Part shown: piece after piece, positions 1-8,780 of the stretch
Layout: the number at the start of each line of letters is the position of its first letter
Numbering within the stretch: the stretch's first letter is position 1
Source: Streptomyces sabulosicollis
GTDB lineage: Bacteria > Actinomycetota > Actinomycetes > Streptomycetales > Streptomycetaceae
DNA length: 37,731 nucleotides
Direction: 5' to 3'
Assembly: GCF_016103465.1 (NCBI RefSeq)
Contig: NZ_JAEEAP010000034.1
Location: forward strand, 1 to 37,731
Made by a program: the position numbers and the translations under genes
The notes under the pieces: model-generated
Database searches by the model: none
What the model was told of the DNA's origin: nothing
The model's input: only the letters and a program-made list of their open reading frames with translations

Positions 1-11
1 ATAAGAGACAG
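1..11. other. Nextera transposon-end adapter remnant (contig start)
   Basis: The first 11 bases, ATAAGAGACAG, are the 3' end of the Illumina Nextera/Tn5 mosaic-end primer, whose known end is AGATGTGTATAAGAGACAG. With the matching adapter at the other end of the window, this shows untrimmed library adapter rather than genomic DNA. Confidence 0.9.
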
Positions 12-66
12 GTACGGCCGCTCTTTCGGGCTATTCGGGGCACGTACTAGGGTGGCGGGACAGAGC

Positions 67-161
67 ACTCGCGGGAGCCCGGGCGTACCGGGCTGAGAGG
101 GAGGCTGGAACGGCCTCCGACCGTACGAACCTGATCCGGGTCATGCCGGCGAAGGGAGGGG
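67..161 (+). promoter_or_regulatory. TPP riboswitch (THI box) upstream of thiOSG
   Basis: The region carries both conserved TPP-aptamer elements in order: CTGAGA at 93-98 after a G/C helix, then CTGATCCGGGTCATGCCGGC at 131-150 followed by GAAGGGA at 151-157. The last element is the 3' side of the aptamer and overlaps the ribosome-binding purine tract (154-161) of the GTG start at 166. The sequence therefore suggests that bound thiamine pyrophosphate hides the Shine-Dalgarno site and represses translation, as is usual in actinobacteria. A -10-like TACTAG/TAGGGT lies at about 47-54, so the leader would be about 105 nt. No terminator-like T-run follows the aptamer. Confidence 0.93.
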
Positions 162-165
162 CAGC

Positions 166-1523
166 GTGTCCACGCACGCACCAGGTCACGACCATGGACC
201 TCACACATCAGGCGGGCCACCCGGCGGACGCTACGACGCCCTCGTCATCGGTGGCGGCATCATCGGGCTGGTCACGGCCTGGCGGGCGGCCCAGAGGGGG
301 CTGCGTACCGGTCTCGTCGACCCGGCGCCCGGCGGCGGAGCCGCCTGGGTCGCGGCCGGGATGCTGGCGGCCGTCACCGAACTGCACTACGGCGAGCAGA
401 CCCTGCTCGGCCTCAACATGGCCTCCGCGCGCCGGTACCCGGACTTCGTGGCCGAGCTGGAGGAGGCCAGCGGCCAAGACGTGGGTCATCGCGTGTGCGG
501 CACGCTCGCCGTGGCGTTCGACGCCGACGACCGCGCCCATCTGCGCGAACTCCACACCTTCCAGCAGGGGCTCGGGCTGGAGTCCGAGTGGCTGACGGGG
601 CGTGAGTGCCGCCGTCTGGAGCCGATGCTCTCGCCGGGCGTACACGGCGGGCTGCGCGTCGCAGGCGACCACCAGGTGGACCCGCGGCGGCTGACGGCGG
701 CGCTGCTCACCGCGTGCGAGCGGGCCGGGGTGGCCTTCCACCGTGACCGCGCCGAGCGGCTGCTGCTGGACGGCGACCGCGCCACCGGGGTCGAGCTGAC
801 CGGGGGCGCGCGCCTGGCCGCCGAGCGGACCGTACTGGCCGCCGGCAGCCTCAGCGGGCGGCTCGCGGGGGTCCCCGACGACGTCCTGCCGCCCGTACGG
901 CCCGTCAAGGGGCAGGTGGTACGGCTGTCGGTGCCCGAGCGGTACGCGCCGTTCCTCTCCCGGACCGTACGGGCCGTGGTGCGCGGCGGGCCGGTCTACC
1001 TGGTGCCGCGCGAGAACGGCGAGCTGGTCATCGGCGCAACCAGCGAGGAGCTGGGCTGGGACACCACGGTGACCGCGGGCGGGGTGTACGAACTGCTGCG
1101 GGACGCCCATGAGGTGGTGCCCGGCATCACCGAACTGCCGCTGGTGGAGACGAGCGCCGGGCTGCGCCCCGGCTCCCCCGACAACGCCCCGATGCTCGGC
1201 CCGACGGCGCTACCGGGGCTGCTGCTGGCCACCGGTCACTTCCGCAACGGCGTGCTCCTCACCCCGATCACCGGCGATGTCATGGCCGAGGCCCTGACCA
1301 GGGGAGAACTCCCGCCGGAGGCCCGGCCGTTCACCCCGTGCCGCTTCGTGGCCGCCGCCTCGGGCGCCGGGACGGCCCCGGCCGCCGTCCCCTCGGACGC
1401 CGAGGCGCTCCCGGCCGCCTCCGCGGACACCCCGGCGGCGAAGGCCGTCCCCGCGTCCGGCTCGGTGACTCCCTCGTCGGACGCTCCCGACGCCGCGCAC
1501 TCCCCAGCACAGGAGCAGCACAC

Positions 1524-1527
<4 letters not shown>
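166..1527 (+). CDS. thiO: Glycine oxidase ThiO (thiamine biosynthesis)
   Basis: FAD-dependent glycine oxidase that makes the iminoglycine (dehydroglycine) used by ThiG for thiazole formation. The N-terminus has the dinucleotide-binding GxGxxG-type signature in VIGGGIIGLVTAWRA (about residues 27-41). The C-terminal FAD-contact region AGLRPGSPDNAPMLGP and the GHFRNGVLL block are typical of ThiO/DAO proteins. The GTG start is placed right after the riboswitch-embedded purine tract. At 453 residues it is longer than the usual 370-400. The last roughly 60 residues are an Ala/Pro/Ser/Asp-rich low-complexity tail with no recognisable fold. The stop overlaps the thiS start (ATGA), so the two are translationally coupled. 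Confidence 0.93.
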
Positions 1528-2680
<1,153 letters not shown>

Positions 2681-2721
2681 CGAGCCCCGGGCATCGCGCG
2701 CGCCACCGCGCCCGCGAGCAC

Positions 2722-2784
2722 CAGGCATCGCGCGCGCAGGCATCCCGAGCACCAGGCATCCCCAGCACCAGGCATCCCGAGTAC
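2722..2784. repeat. 16-nt tandem repeat, 3 copies plus a degenerate one
   Basis: Three adjacent copies of CAGGCATCCCGAGCAC occur at 2737-2752, 2753-2768 and 2769-2784, with one or two changes each. A degenerate copy precedes them at 2722-2736. They lie in the thiG 3' intergenic region (2651-2899), which otherwise holds only a GC-rich hairpin (2840-2855) before the next gene. Confidence 0.85.
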
Positions 2785-2899
2785 GGGACGGCCCAAGCCC
2801 GCGAAGGGGGTTTGCCGGGCCGGGCCCGGGGCGGTGTCCGGGCCCCTCGGGGCCCTACCGTGGAGGGAGGGAGCAGCCCACAGCCCGGAGGTGGCCGCC

Positions 2900-3358
2900 G
2901 TGACCGTGACCGTGGACGACCGGATCGAACGCGAGGTGTACGTACCGGCGCCGGTCGACCGGGTGTGGCGGGTGCTGACGACGCCCGAGCACATCCGCGC
3001 CTGGTACGCCCCCGGCGGCTGCGAGATCGACCCGCACCCCGGCGGGCGGCTCCGCTTCCGCTGGGACGAGCACGGGGAGTTCCACGGTCAGGTCGAGCGG
3101 GCGGTCCCGGACGCCCTCTTCCGCTTCCGGCTGGCCCTGGAGCCCGATCACGCCCCCTCGGACCCCGGGGAGGCCACCCTCGTGGAGTTCGCGCTCTCTC
3201 CCGAGGGGCGGGGCACCCGGCTGCGGTTCGCGGAGAGCGGGATTCGCGCCCTGGCCGTCCCCGATGACGCCAAGGCCAAGCACACCGAGTACGCCACGCT
3301 GTCCTGGACCTCCGCACTGGAGGAGCTGGCCGCGATCGCCGCCGCGTCGCACAACTGA
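2900..3358 (+). CDS. SRPBCC/AHSA1-type START-like protein
   Basis: A 152-residue single-domain protein of the SRPBCC superfamily, in the AHSA1 (activator of Hsp90 ATPase homologue) branch. It shows REVYVPAPVDRVWRVLTTPEHIRAWYAPGG and the terminal amphipathic helix ending in SWTSALEELA. Such folds bind hydrophobic ligands; the ligand here cannot be read from sequence. Several in-frame GTGs exist (2891, 2900, 2906, 2912). GTG 2900 is preferred because GGAGG at 2887-2891 sits 8 nt upstream. A frame from 2834 adds a non-conserved N-terminus. It is probably a single-gene unit, with a hairpin after it at 3388-3407. Confidence 0.8.
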   Translation: MTVTVDDRIEREVYVPAPVDRVWRVLTTPEHIRAWYAPGGCEIDPHPGGRLRFRWDEHGEFHGQVERAVPDALFRFRLALEPDHAPSDPGEATLVEFALSPEGRGTRLRFAESGIRALAVPDDAKAKHTEYATLSWTSALEELAAIAAASHN

Positions 3359-3387
3359 CCCGCCGGTGTCACCGTTCCGCTGCAGTA

Positions 3388-3407
3388 CCCGCCCCACCTG
3401 GGGCGGG
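3388..3407 (+). terminator. Hairpin between the SRPBCC gene and the kinase promoter
   Basis: CCCGCCCC (3388-3395), loop ACCT, GGGGCGGG (3400-3407) form a perfect 8-bp stem 29 nt after the SRPBCC stop and just before the kinase promoter. There is no T-run, as is common for Streptomyces terminators. Confidence 0.55.
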
Positions 3408-3433
3408 CGGTCCTGGCCGATATCGGCGCCTCG

Positions 3434-3446
3434 TAGACTTCCCCCG
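3434..3446 (+). promoter_or_regulatory. Leaderless promoter of the PASTA kinase
   Basis: The -10-like TAGACT at 3434-3439 ends 6 nt before the GTG start at 3446, so transcription should begin at or next to the start codon. No Shine-Dalgarno sequence is present. The -35 is weak (around tcctgg, 3411-3416). Confidence 0.6.
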
Positions 3447-5380
3447 TGGATACGACCCTCCAGGACCCCCTCGTCGGGCAGGAGCTCGACGGCCGCTACC
3501 GCATCGAGGCGCGCATCGCCGTTGGCGGGATGGCGACGGTCTACCGGGCCGTCGACACCCGGCTGGACCGTGTGCTCGCCCTGAAGGTGATGCACCAGAG
3601 CCTCGCCTCCGACGCGGCCTTCGTCGAGCGCTTCATCCGGGAGGCGAAGTCCGTCGCGAGACTCGCGCACGCCAATGTGGTCGCCGTCTACGACCAGGGA
3701 ACGGACGGCGGCCATGTCTATCTGGCCATGGAGTACGTCTCCGGCTGCACCCTGCGCGATGTGCTCCGCGGGCGCGGGGCCCTGCGTCCGCGCGCCGCGC
3801 TGGACATCCTGGAGCCGGTGCTGGCCGCGCTCGGAGCGGCCCACCGCGCCGGTTTCGTGCACCGCGACATGAAGCCGGAGAACGTGCTGATCGGGGACGA
3901 CGGCCGGGTCAAGGTCGCCGACTTCGGCCTGGTCCGGGCGGTGGACACCAACACCAGCGCCTCCACCGGCAGCGTCCTCGGCACCGTCTCGTACCTCGCG
4001 CCCGAGCAGATCGAGCACGGCACGGCCGACACCCGCGCCGATGTCTACGCCTGCGGTGTGGTGCTGTACGAGATGCTGACCGGCGCCAAGCCGCACGGCG
4101 GCAGCACCCCGGCACAGGTCCTCTACCAGCATCTGAACGAGGACGTCCCGCCGCCCTCCGCCGTCGCGCCCGAGGTCGCCGCGGAGCTGGACGCGCTGGT
4201 GGCCACGGCCACCGCGCGCGCCGTCGAGGCGCGCCCCGCCGACGCCGTCGCGCTGCTGAGCGCGACCCGCGCGGTGCGGGCCGCGCTGACCGACGACCAG
4301 CTGGACGCGGTACCCCCGCAGGCCAGGGAGGACGTCTCGGCCGGGTCCGAGAACCGTACGGCGGTGATTCCGCGCCCGGCGGCCGCCGACGACCAGGAGC
4401 GGCTCAACCACACCAGCCGTCTGGAGCTGCCCCCGGAACCGCCCCGGCAGGAGGGGCTCCGCCGGGGTGGCGGCGGCCGGGGCCGGATGCCGCGCCGCGG
4501 GGTCGTGACGATCGCCGCCGCGGTGCTGCTGGCGATCGCCCTCGGCGTCGGTGTCTGGTACGTCAGCGTCGGCCAGTTCACCGAGGTTCCGCCGGTGCTG
4601 CGGAAGACCCAGGCGGAGGCCGAGAAGAAGCTGCACGGCGCGGGTCTCGAGGTGAAGGTCGTCAACGAGTTCAGCGATGTCGTCCCCAAGGGGAAGGTCA
4701 TCGGCTCCAAGCCCGGCCCGGGCGAGCGCGTCCGCGACACCGGCACCGTGACCATCCGGGTCTCCCAGGGACGGCCGCGGGCCGAGGTGCCCAATGTGGT
4801 GGGCATGCCGCTCGCCGAGGCCAAGCGGAAGATCGCGGACCAGGGGCTGACGGTCGGCAAGGTCACCGGCCGCTTCAGCAGTGAGACGGCCCAGGGCTCG
4901 GTCCTGTCCACCAGTCCGGCCCCCGACTCCGTGCGCCGCCCCGAGACGCCGGTGTCGATCGTGGTCAGCAAGGGCCGGCCGGTCGACATCCCGGATGTGG
5001 TGGGCGATGCGGTCGAGGAGGCCCGGTCCACGCTGGAGGACGAGGGCTTCAAGGTGAAGATCGCCGACCGGCAGGTGTTCTCGGAGGAGGACAAGGGCTC
5101 GGTTGCCGAGCAGTCCCCTTCGGCGGACGGCGAGGGCGCCAAGGGCGACACGGTGACGCTGACCGTCTCCAAGGGCGTGCAGATGGTCGAGGTGCCGGAC
5201 GTCACGGGGATGAACGTGGACGACGCCAAGGCGGAGCTGGAGGACGCCGGGTTCGAGGTGCACGTCGAGAAGGCGCTGCTGTTCCCCGGGGACAAGGTGG
5301 AGGACCAGTCGGTGGAGGGCGGCGACGAGGCCCCCAAGGGCAGCACGATCACCATCAAGACCAAGGGCGGCGTCTTCTGA
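3446..5380 (+). CDS. PASTA-domain Ser/Thr protein kinase
   Basis: A 644-residue Hanks-type membrane kinase. The kinase domain (about 17-280) has a glycine-rich loop at IAVGGMATVY, ATP lysine K47 (LALKVM), catalytic loop HRDMKPEN (H139-D141), DFG at 159-161, a Ser/Thr-rich activation loop (TNTSASTGSVLGT) and APE at 185-187. A basic/proline linker leads to one membrane helix (about 352-373). Four extracellular PASTA repeats follow (about 378-441, 447-509, 513-577, 581-640). PASTA domains of PknB-type kinases sense muropeptides or lipid II, so this is likely a cell-wall sensor. The location beside DAHP synthase and envelope genes recalls PknL of Corynebacteriales. The GTG start has no ribosome-binding site, consistent with leaderless translation. 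Confidence 0.95.
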   Translation: MDTTLQDPLVGQELDGRYRIEARIAVGGMATVYRAVDTRLDRVLALKVMHQSLASDAAFVERFIREAKSVARLAHANVVAVYDQGTDGGHVYLAMEYVSGCTLRDVLRGRGALRPRAALDILEPVLAALGAAHRAGFVHRDMKPENVLIGDDGRVKVADFGLVRAVDTNTSASTGSVLGTVSYLAPEQIEHGTADTRADVYACGVVLYEMLTGAKPHGGSTPAQVLYQHLNEDVPPPSAVAPEVAAELDALVATATARAVEARPADAVALLSATRAVRAALTDDQLDAVPPQAREDVSAGSENRTAVIPRPAAADDQERLNHTSRLELPPEPPRQEGLRRGGGGRGRMPRRGVVTIAAAVLLAIALGVGVWYVSVGQFTEVPPVLRKTQAEAEKKLHGAGLEVKVVNEFSDVVPKGKVIGSKPGPGERVRDTGTVTIRVSQGRPRAEVPNVVGMPLAEAKRKIADQGLTVGKVTGRFSSETAQGSVLSTSPAPDSVRRPETPVSIVVSKGRPVDIPDVVGDAVEEARSTLEDEGFKVKIADRQVFSEEDKGSVAEQSPSADGEGAKGDTVTLTVSKGVQMVEVPDVTGMNVDDAKAELEDAGFEVHVEKALLFPGDKVEDQSVEGGDEAPKGSTITIKTKGGVF

Positions 5381-5455
5381 GGGTCCGGGGACGGATTCTG
5401 CGAACGCGGGGACGGATTCTGAGGGGGCATGGATGCTGAGGGCCCGGGGACGGAT
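5375..5455. repeat. 21-nt tandem repeat starting at the kinase stop codon
   Basis: Copies begin at 5375 (includes the TGA), 5396 and 5417, each as TTCTG followed by GGGGACGGA. The third copy is interrupted by a 17-nt insertion and ends with GGGGACGGAT at 5446-5455. Confidence 0.8.
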
Positions 5456-5456
5456 G

Positions 5457-5494
5457 GCGGCCGGACGGACGGCGCACGCCATCCGTCCGGCCGC
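5457..5494. terminator. Bidirectional terminator between the kinase and MDMPI genes
   Basis: GCGGCCGGACGGA (5457-5469) pairs perfectly with TCCGTCCGGCCGC (5482-5494), giving a 13-bp stem with a 12-nt loop. It abuts the stop codon of the minus-strand gene at 5495 and lies between convergent genes. Confidence 0.85.
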
Positions 5495-6304
5495 TCATCC
5501 GAAGCTGACCCGCTCCAGCCAGAAGTCCAGCAGCTTCTCATCGCCCAGGATCTCCACACCCGCGCCGCGCGCCGGGCGCCGCTTGTAGATGATCAGCAGC
5601 AGGTCGGTCAGCGGCCCGCGCACCGCGACCGCGGCCTTCTCATGCGCCCGCCGCCAGACGATCGCGTCACCGGTGAGGTCGACCACCCACTCCGCCGCCG
5701 CCTCCGGCGCGGTGTCGGTCGCGTGGAAGTGCAGGGTGCGGCCGGGGCCGAGCAGCTCGCGCGTCCAGGGGTGGATCTCGAAGTGCATCGGCAGCGAGCC
5801 GAGCGCCATCCACTCGTCCAGCCCGTCCAGGGCGACCTCCTGGTCGAGGGTGTACGCCTCGTCGAGGGCCAGCACCGCGTCGGCCCGGTGGATCGCCGTC
5901 TCATGGGCGAAGCGGCGGGCGTAGAAGTCCGCGCGGCCCCCGGCGACCTGCCCGAAGTCCGGCACCGGGGTCCACAGCCGCGCCTCGGGCCCCGCCTCGC
6001 GCAGCGTGTCGGCCAGCTGCTGGGCGCCCTCCACCAGCCAGGGGGCGGTCTCGGCGGGGTCCTCCTCCGCGCACGGCGACAGATCGCGGAAGTGCTGGTC
6101 GGGCAGCGCCTCCGTGGCCCGGGTGCGCACCATCTCCTCGGCCCACCGATGGGTTCCGCCGAGATGACGCAGCAACTGCCCGACGTTCCAGCCGGGGCAG
6201 GTGGGCACGGGTCGGGTCAGATCCGCGCCCTCGATCGAGCCCCGCAACAGCTGGGTCTGCGCGACGATCTCGGAGCAGCGACGGTCAAAGCTCAGCAGAG
6301 TCAT
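5495..6304 (-). CDS. Maleylpyruvate isomerase-family mycothiol-dependent protein
   Basis: A 269-residue DinB-like/MDMPI family protein. The N-terminal four-helix metal-binding domain has WNVGQLLRHLGGTHRWA (H47) and RRFAHETAIHRADA (H134, H139), the three-histidine metal set of the family. The C-terminal half matches the accessory MDMPI domain (ATDTAPEAAAEWVVDLTGDA). Known members use mycothiol to isomerise maleylpyruvate, but most paralogues have unknown substrates, so no specific reaction is assigned. The ATG at 6304 is preferred over the upstream frame. It follows a -10-like TACGGT (complement of 6312-6317) by 7 nt, suggesting a leaderless mRNA. It is divergent from the nfo-like gene, with a 104-nt shared promoter region. 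Confidence 0.85.
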   Translation of the reverse strand: MTLLSFDRRCSEIVAQTQLLRGSIEGADLTRPVPTCPGWNVGQLLRHLGGTHRWAEEMVRTRATEALPDQHFRDLSPCAEEDPAETAPWLVEGAQQLADTLREAGPEARLWTPVPDFGQVAGGRADFYARRFAHETAIHRADAVLALDEAYTLDQEVALDGLDEWMALGSLPMHFEIHPWTRELLGPGRTLHFHATDTAPEAAAEWVVDLTGDAIVWRRAHEKAAVAVRGPLTDLLLIIYKRRPARGAGVEILGDEKLLDFWLERVSFG

Positions 6305-6408
6305 GTACCTCACCGTAGGGGCGCCCACCGACAGCCGGCCCCGGACCGGCGGCCGTACCCTCCCCGGGGGCGTCACGCGGGCCCCGCCCACCTGGGACCC
6401 TTGAGGGC

Positions 6409-7284
6409 GTGAGTACGCATCGCATCCGCAATCCCATCGGTGGCCATATCCGTGTGGCCGGCGGCCTGGCCACCGTCGGTCTGGCGCACGCCGCCGACAT
6501 CGGCGCCGAGACCGTCCAGGTCTTCGTCGCCAATCCGCGCGGCTGGGCCACCCCGGCCGGTACGCCCGCCCAGGACGAGGCGTTCCGCGCCGCCTGCGCC
6601 GAGCGGTCGATACCGGTGTACGTCCACGCCCCGTACTTGATCAACTTCGGTTCGCACACCGAGGCCACGGCCGAACGCTCCGTCGCGTCCCTGCGCCATT
6701 CGCTCCGGCGCGGCCGGGAGATCGGCGCGCTCGGCGTGGTCGTCCACACCGGCTCGGCGACCGGGGGACGTCCGCGTGCCACCGCGATCGCGCAGGTACG
6801 GGAGCGGGTGCTGCCGCTGCTGGACGAGCTGGCCCGGGACGACGACCCCTGGCTGCTGCTGGAGCCCACCGCCGGTCAGGGCACCTCGCTGTGCGCGCTG
6901 GTGGAGGACCTGGGCCCGTACGTCGAGGCGCTGGACCGGCATCCCCGGCTCGGGGTCTGCCTGGACACCTGCCATGTGTTCGCGGCGGGCCATGACCTCG
7001 CCGCCCCGGGCGGTGTGAAGCAGACCCTGGACGAGCTGGTGGCCGTCGCCGGCGAGGGGCGGCTGAAGCTGATCCACGCCAATGACTCCAAGGACGTGGT
7101 CGGCGCCCACAAGGACCGGCACGCGAACATCGGCGCCGGGCACATCGGGGCGGAGCCGTTCCGCGAGCTGTTCACCCATCCCGCGACCGAGGGGGTTCCG
7201 CTGGTGATCGAGACGCCGGGCGGTACGGAGGGGCATGCGGCGGATGTGGCCCGGCTGAAGGAGCTGCGCGCCGGGGTGGCCTGA
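6409..7284 (+). CDS. nfo: Deoxyribonuclease IV (AP endonuclease family 2)
   Basis: A 291-residue TIM-barrel endonuclease IV, which cleaves 5' to abasic sites in base excision repair. The complete trinuclear metal ligand set is visible: H73 (VYVHAPY), H113 (VVHTGS), E152 (LLEPTAG), D186 and H189 (CLDTCHVF), H223 (LIHANDSKD), D236 and H238 (KDRHANIG), and E268 (IETPGG). The length and HIGAEPF block are typical. The start is GTG at 6409 (MSTHRIRNPIGGH); no well-spaced ribosome-binding site is seen. Neighbours give no operon. Confidence 0.93.
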   Translation: MSTHRIRNPIGGHIRVAGGLATVGLAHAADIGAETVQVFVANPRGWATPAGTPAQDEAFRAACAERSIPVYVHAPYLINFGSHTEATAERSVASLRHSLRRGREIGALGVVVHTGSATGGRPRATAIAQVRERVLPLLDELARDDDPWLLLEPTAGQGTSLCALVEDLGPYVEALDRHPRLGVCLDTCHVFAAGHDLAAPGGVKQTLDELVAVAGEGRLKLIHANDSKDVVGAHKDRHANIGAGHIGAEPFRELFTHPATEGVPLVIETPGGTEGHAADVARLKELRAGVA

Positions 7285-7299
7285 GGACGCGCCCACACA

Positions 7300-7328
7300 T
7301 TGAGGAATACCCCTAGGGGGTATAGCGT
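7300..7328 (+). promoter_or_regulatory. Promoter with CsoR-like G-tract operator in its spacer
   Basis: TTGAGG (-35, 7300-7305) and TAGCGT (-10, 7323-7328) are 17 nt apart. The spacer contains ATACCCC (7307-7313), TAG, GGGGTAT (7317-7323), a perfect 7-bp inverted repeat. A/T-flanked G-tract palindromes of this form are the known operators of copper-sensing CsoR-family repressors, and this one would block RNA polymerase directly. The regulator itself is not in the window. Confidence 0.7.
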
Positions 7329-7372
7329 TGAGAGTGGTCGACGAATCCGCGATCACCGCCGGGGGTACGGAC

Positions 7373-7900
7373 ATGCGACAGCATGAGCACGCACAGAGCG
7401 GACCTCGTGAGCACCAGGAACACCATGGGCACCAGGGCCGTGGACACCAGGGGCATCACGGGGACGGGACGAGCTGGTCGATGGCGGCCCGGGCCACCCT
7501 GCACTGCCTCACCGGCTGCGCCATCGGCGAGGTCGTGGGCATGGCCATCGGCACGGCCCTGGCCTGGCACAACGTCCCGACCATGATCCTGGCGATCGTG
7601 CTCGCCTTCGTCTTCGGCTACTCCCTGACGATGCGGGGCGTGCTGCGGGCGGGGCTGGATGTGCGCAGCGCGCTACGGGTGGCCCTGGCGGCCGACACCG
7701 TATCGATCACGATCATGGAGCTGGCCGACAACGCGACGATCGCCGTCTTCCCCGGCGCGATGGACGCGACGCTGTCGGACGCGCTCTTCTGGCTCAGCCT
7801 GGCCCTGTCGTTCATGGTGGCGTTCCTGGTCACCACGCCGGTGAACAGGTGGATGATCGCGCGGGGCAAGGGGCACGCGGTGGTCCACCAGTACCACTGA
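7373..7900 (+). CDS. DUF4396 membrane protein with His-rich N-terminus
   Basis: A 175-residue protein. The first 30 residues contain nine histidines (HEH, HQEHHGH, HQGHH), a likely cytosolic or surface metal-binding segment. Four hydrophobic helices follow (about 43-64, 68-86, 103-126, 137-154). The HCLTGCAIGE motif opens helix 1 and an Asp/Glu-containing ITIMELADN lies in helix 3, matching what I recall of DUF4396. No biochemical function is established. With the CsoR-like operator upstream, I infer a role in copper (or another soft-metal) handling. ATG 7373 is chosen; a leaderless GTG at 7334 is the serious alternative and would add 13 residues. The TTG at 7328 lies inside the -10 and is rejected. 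Confidence 0.75.
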   Translation: MRQHEHAQSGPREHQEHHGHQGRGHQGHHGDGTSWSMAARATLHCLTGCAIGEVVGMAIGTALAWHNVPTMILAIVLAFVFGYSLTMRGVLRAGLDVRSALRVALAADTVSITIMELADNATIAVFPGAMDATLSDALFWLSLALSFMVAFLVTTPVNRWMIARGKGHAVVHQYH

Positions 7901-7940
7901 CCGCGCCACGGCGGCGCCATCGGCACCGGGACACGGCGGT

Positions 7941-8006
7941 CCGGAGCGGCCCGGCGGCCCGGTCTAGAGCTGAGCCCGGAGCGGCCCGGCGGCCCGGTCT
8001 AGAGCT
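7941..8006. repeat. 31-nt exact direct repeat including a stop codon
   Basis: An identical 31-nt segment lies at 7941-7971 and 7976-8006 (period 35, 4 nt between copies). The second copy contains the TAG stop (complement of 7999-8001) and last codons of the minus-strand molybdopterin gene. The first copy is a non-coding duplicate downstream of it. Confidence 0.92.
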
Positions 8007-8631
8007 CCGGGCCGTCGCCCGGCTCCTCCTGATAGGAGTAGCGCTGCTCCGTCCAGGGGTCGCCGATGTTGTGGTAGCCGCGCTCCTCCCAGAAGCCACG
8101 GCGGTCGGCGGTCATGTACTCCACTCCGCGGACCCATTTCGGGCCCTTCCAGGCGTACAGATGGGGCACCACCAGCCGCACCGGAAAACCGTGCTCGGCG
8201 GTGAGCAGCTCGCCGTCCTTGTGAGTGGCGAAAATCGTGGTCTCCGCCATGAAGTCCGACAGCCGGAGATTCGAGCTGAAGCCGTATTCGGCCCACACCA
8301 TCACATGGGTGACGTCGGGCGCCGGCGGCGCGAGCTTCACGATCTCCAGCGAGGAAACCCCGCCCCATTCGGCGCCGAGCATGCTGAATTTGGTGACGCA
8401 GTGCAGATCGGCCACGACCGTCGAGTACGGCAGGGCGGAGAACTCCCCATGCGTCCAGCAGTGCTTTTCACCGTCCGCCGTGGAGCCGAAGACCCGGAAC
8501 TCCCATCGGTCCGGCTTGAACTTCGGGACCGGCCCATAGTGCGTAACCGGCCAACCGCGCTGCAGTCGCTGCCCAGGAGGCAGCTTCGCGAGCTCCCCCT
8601 CGCGGCTTTCCGACTGACCCATGGGCTCCAT
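7999..8631 (-). CDS. Molybdopterin-dependent oxidoreductase (sulfite oxidase fold)
   Basis: A 210-residue stand-alone molybdopterin-binding domain of the sulfite oxidase/MsrP family. The molybdenum-ligating cysteine is C78 in DLHCVTKFS, following GWPVTHYGPVPK. The C-terminal HGFPVRLVVPHLYAWKGPKWV block that holds the pterin is intact. No signal peptide, heme or dimerisation domain is present, so it is predicted cytosolic and one-domain, as in many actinobacterial homologues whose substrate is unknown. ATG 8631 is used; ATG 8622 (MGQSESREG) is possible. The 3' end lies in a duplicated 31-nt segment. It is divergent from bfr. Confidence 0.85.
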   Translation of the reverse strand: MEPMGQSESREGELAKLPPGQRLQRGWPVTHYGPVPKFKPDRWEFRVFGSTADGEKHCWTHGEFSALPYSTVVADLHCVTKFSMLGAEWGGVSSLEIVKLAPPAPDVTHVMVWAEYGFSSNLRLSDFMAETTIFATHKDGELLTAEHGFPVRLVVPHLYAWKGPKWVRGVEYMTADRRGFWEERGYHNIGDPWTEQRYSYQEEPGDGPEL

Positions 8632-8688
8632 GGTCTCAGACCGCCGGGGGTGGTCGTGACCAGGGCATCGGGGACGGGTACAACTCGT

Positions 8689-8706
8689 ACTAAGCGTGCA
8701 CTTACT
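8689..8706. promoter_or_regulatory. Imperfect palindrome in the divergent promoter region before bfr
   Basis: ACTAAG (8689-8694), CGTGCA, CTTACT (8701-8706) form an 18-nt near-palindrome with one mismatch between 6-nt arms. It lies 75 nt upstream of the bfr start and 58 nt from the divergent oxidoreductase. The shape resembles TetR-family operators, but no regulator gene is adjacent. Confidence 0.35.
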
Positions 8707-8780
8707 GGACGCCCCAACAGGCGCGGTGCGACGATGCGCGGAACCTGCCGTTCCCGATCGGATTGGAAGGAGCCCCTCCG

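Noticed and set aside
2855-5482. Long open frame antisense to the PASTA kinase (875 codons)
   Set aside because: Typical high-GC shadow frame; composition is Arg/Gly/His-rich without domains, and the plus-strand kinase is complete.
8763-8780. TTG start for bacterioferritin at 8763
   Set aside because: The ribosome-binding site AAGGAG lies inside this stretch; ATG 8781 matches the conserved bacterioferritin N-terminus.
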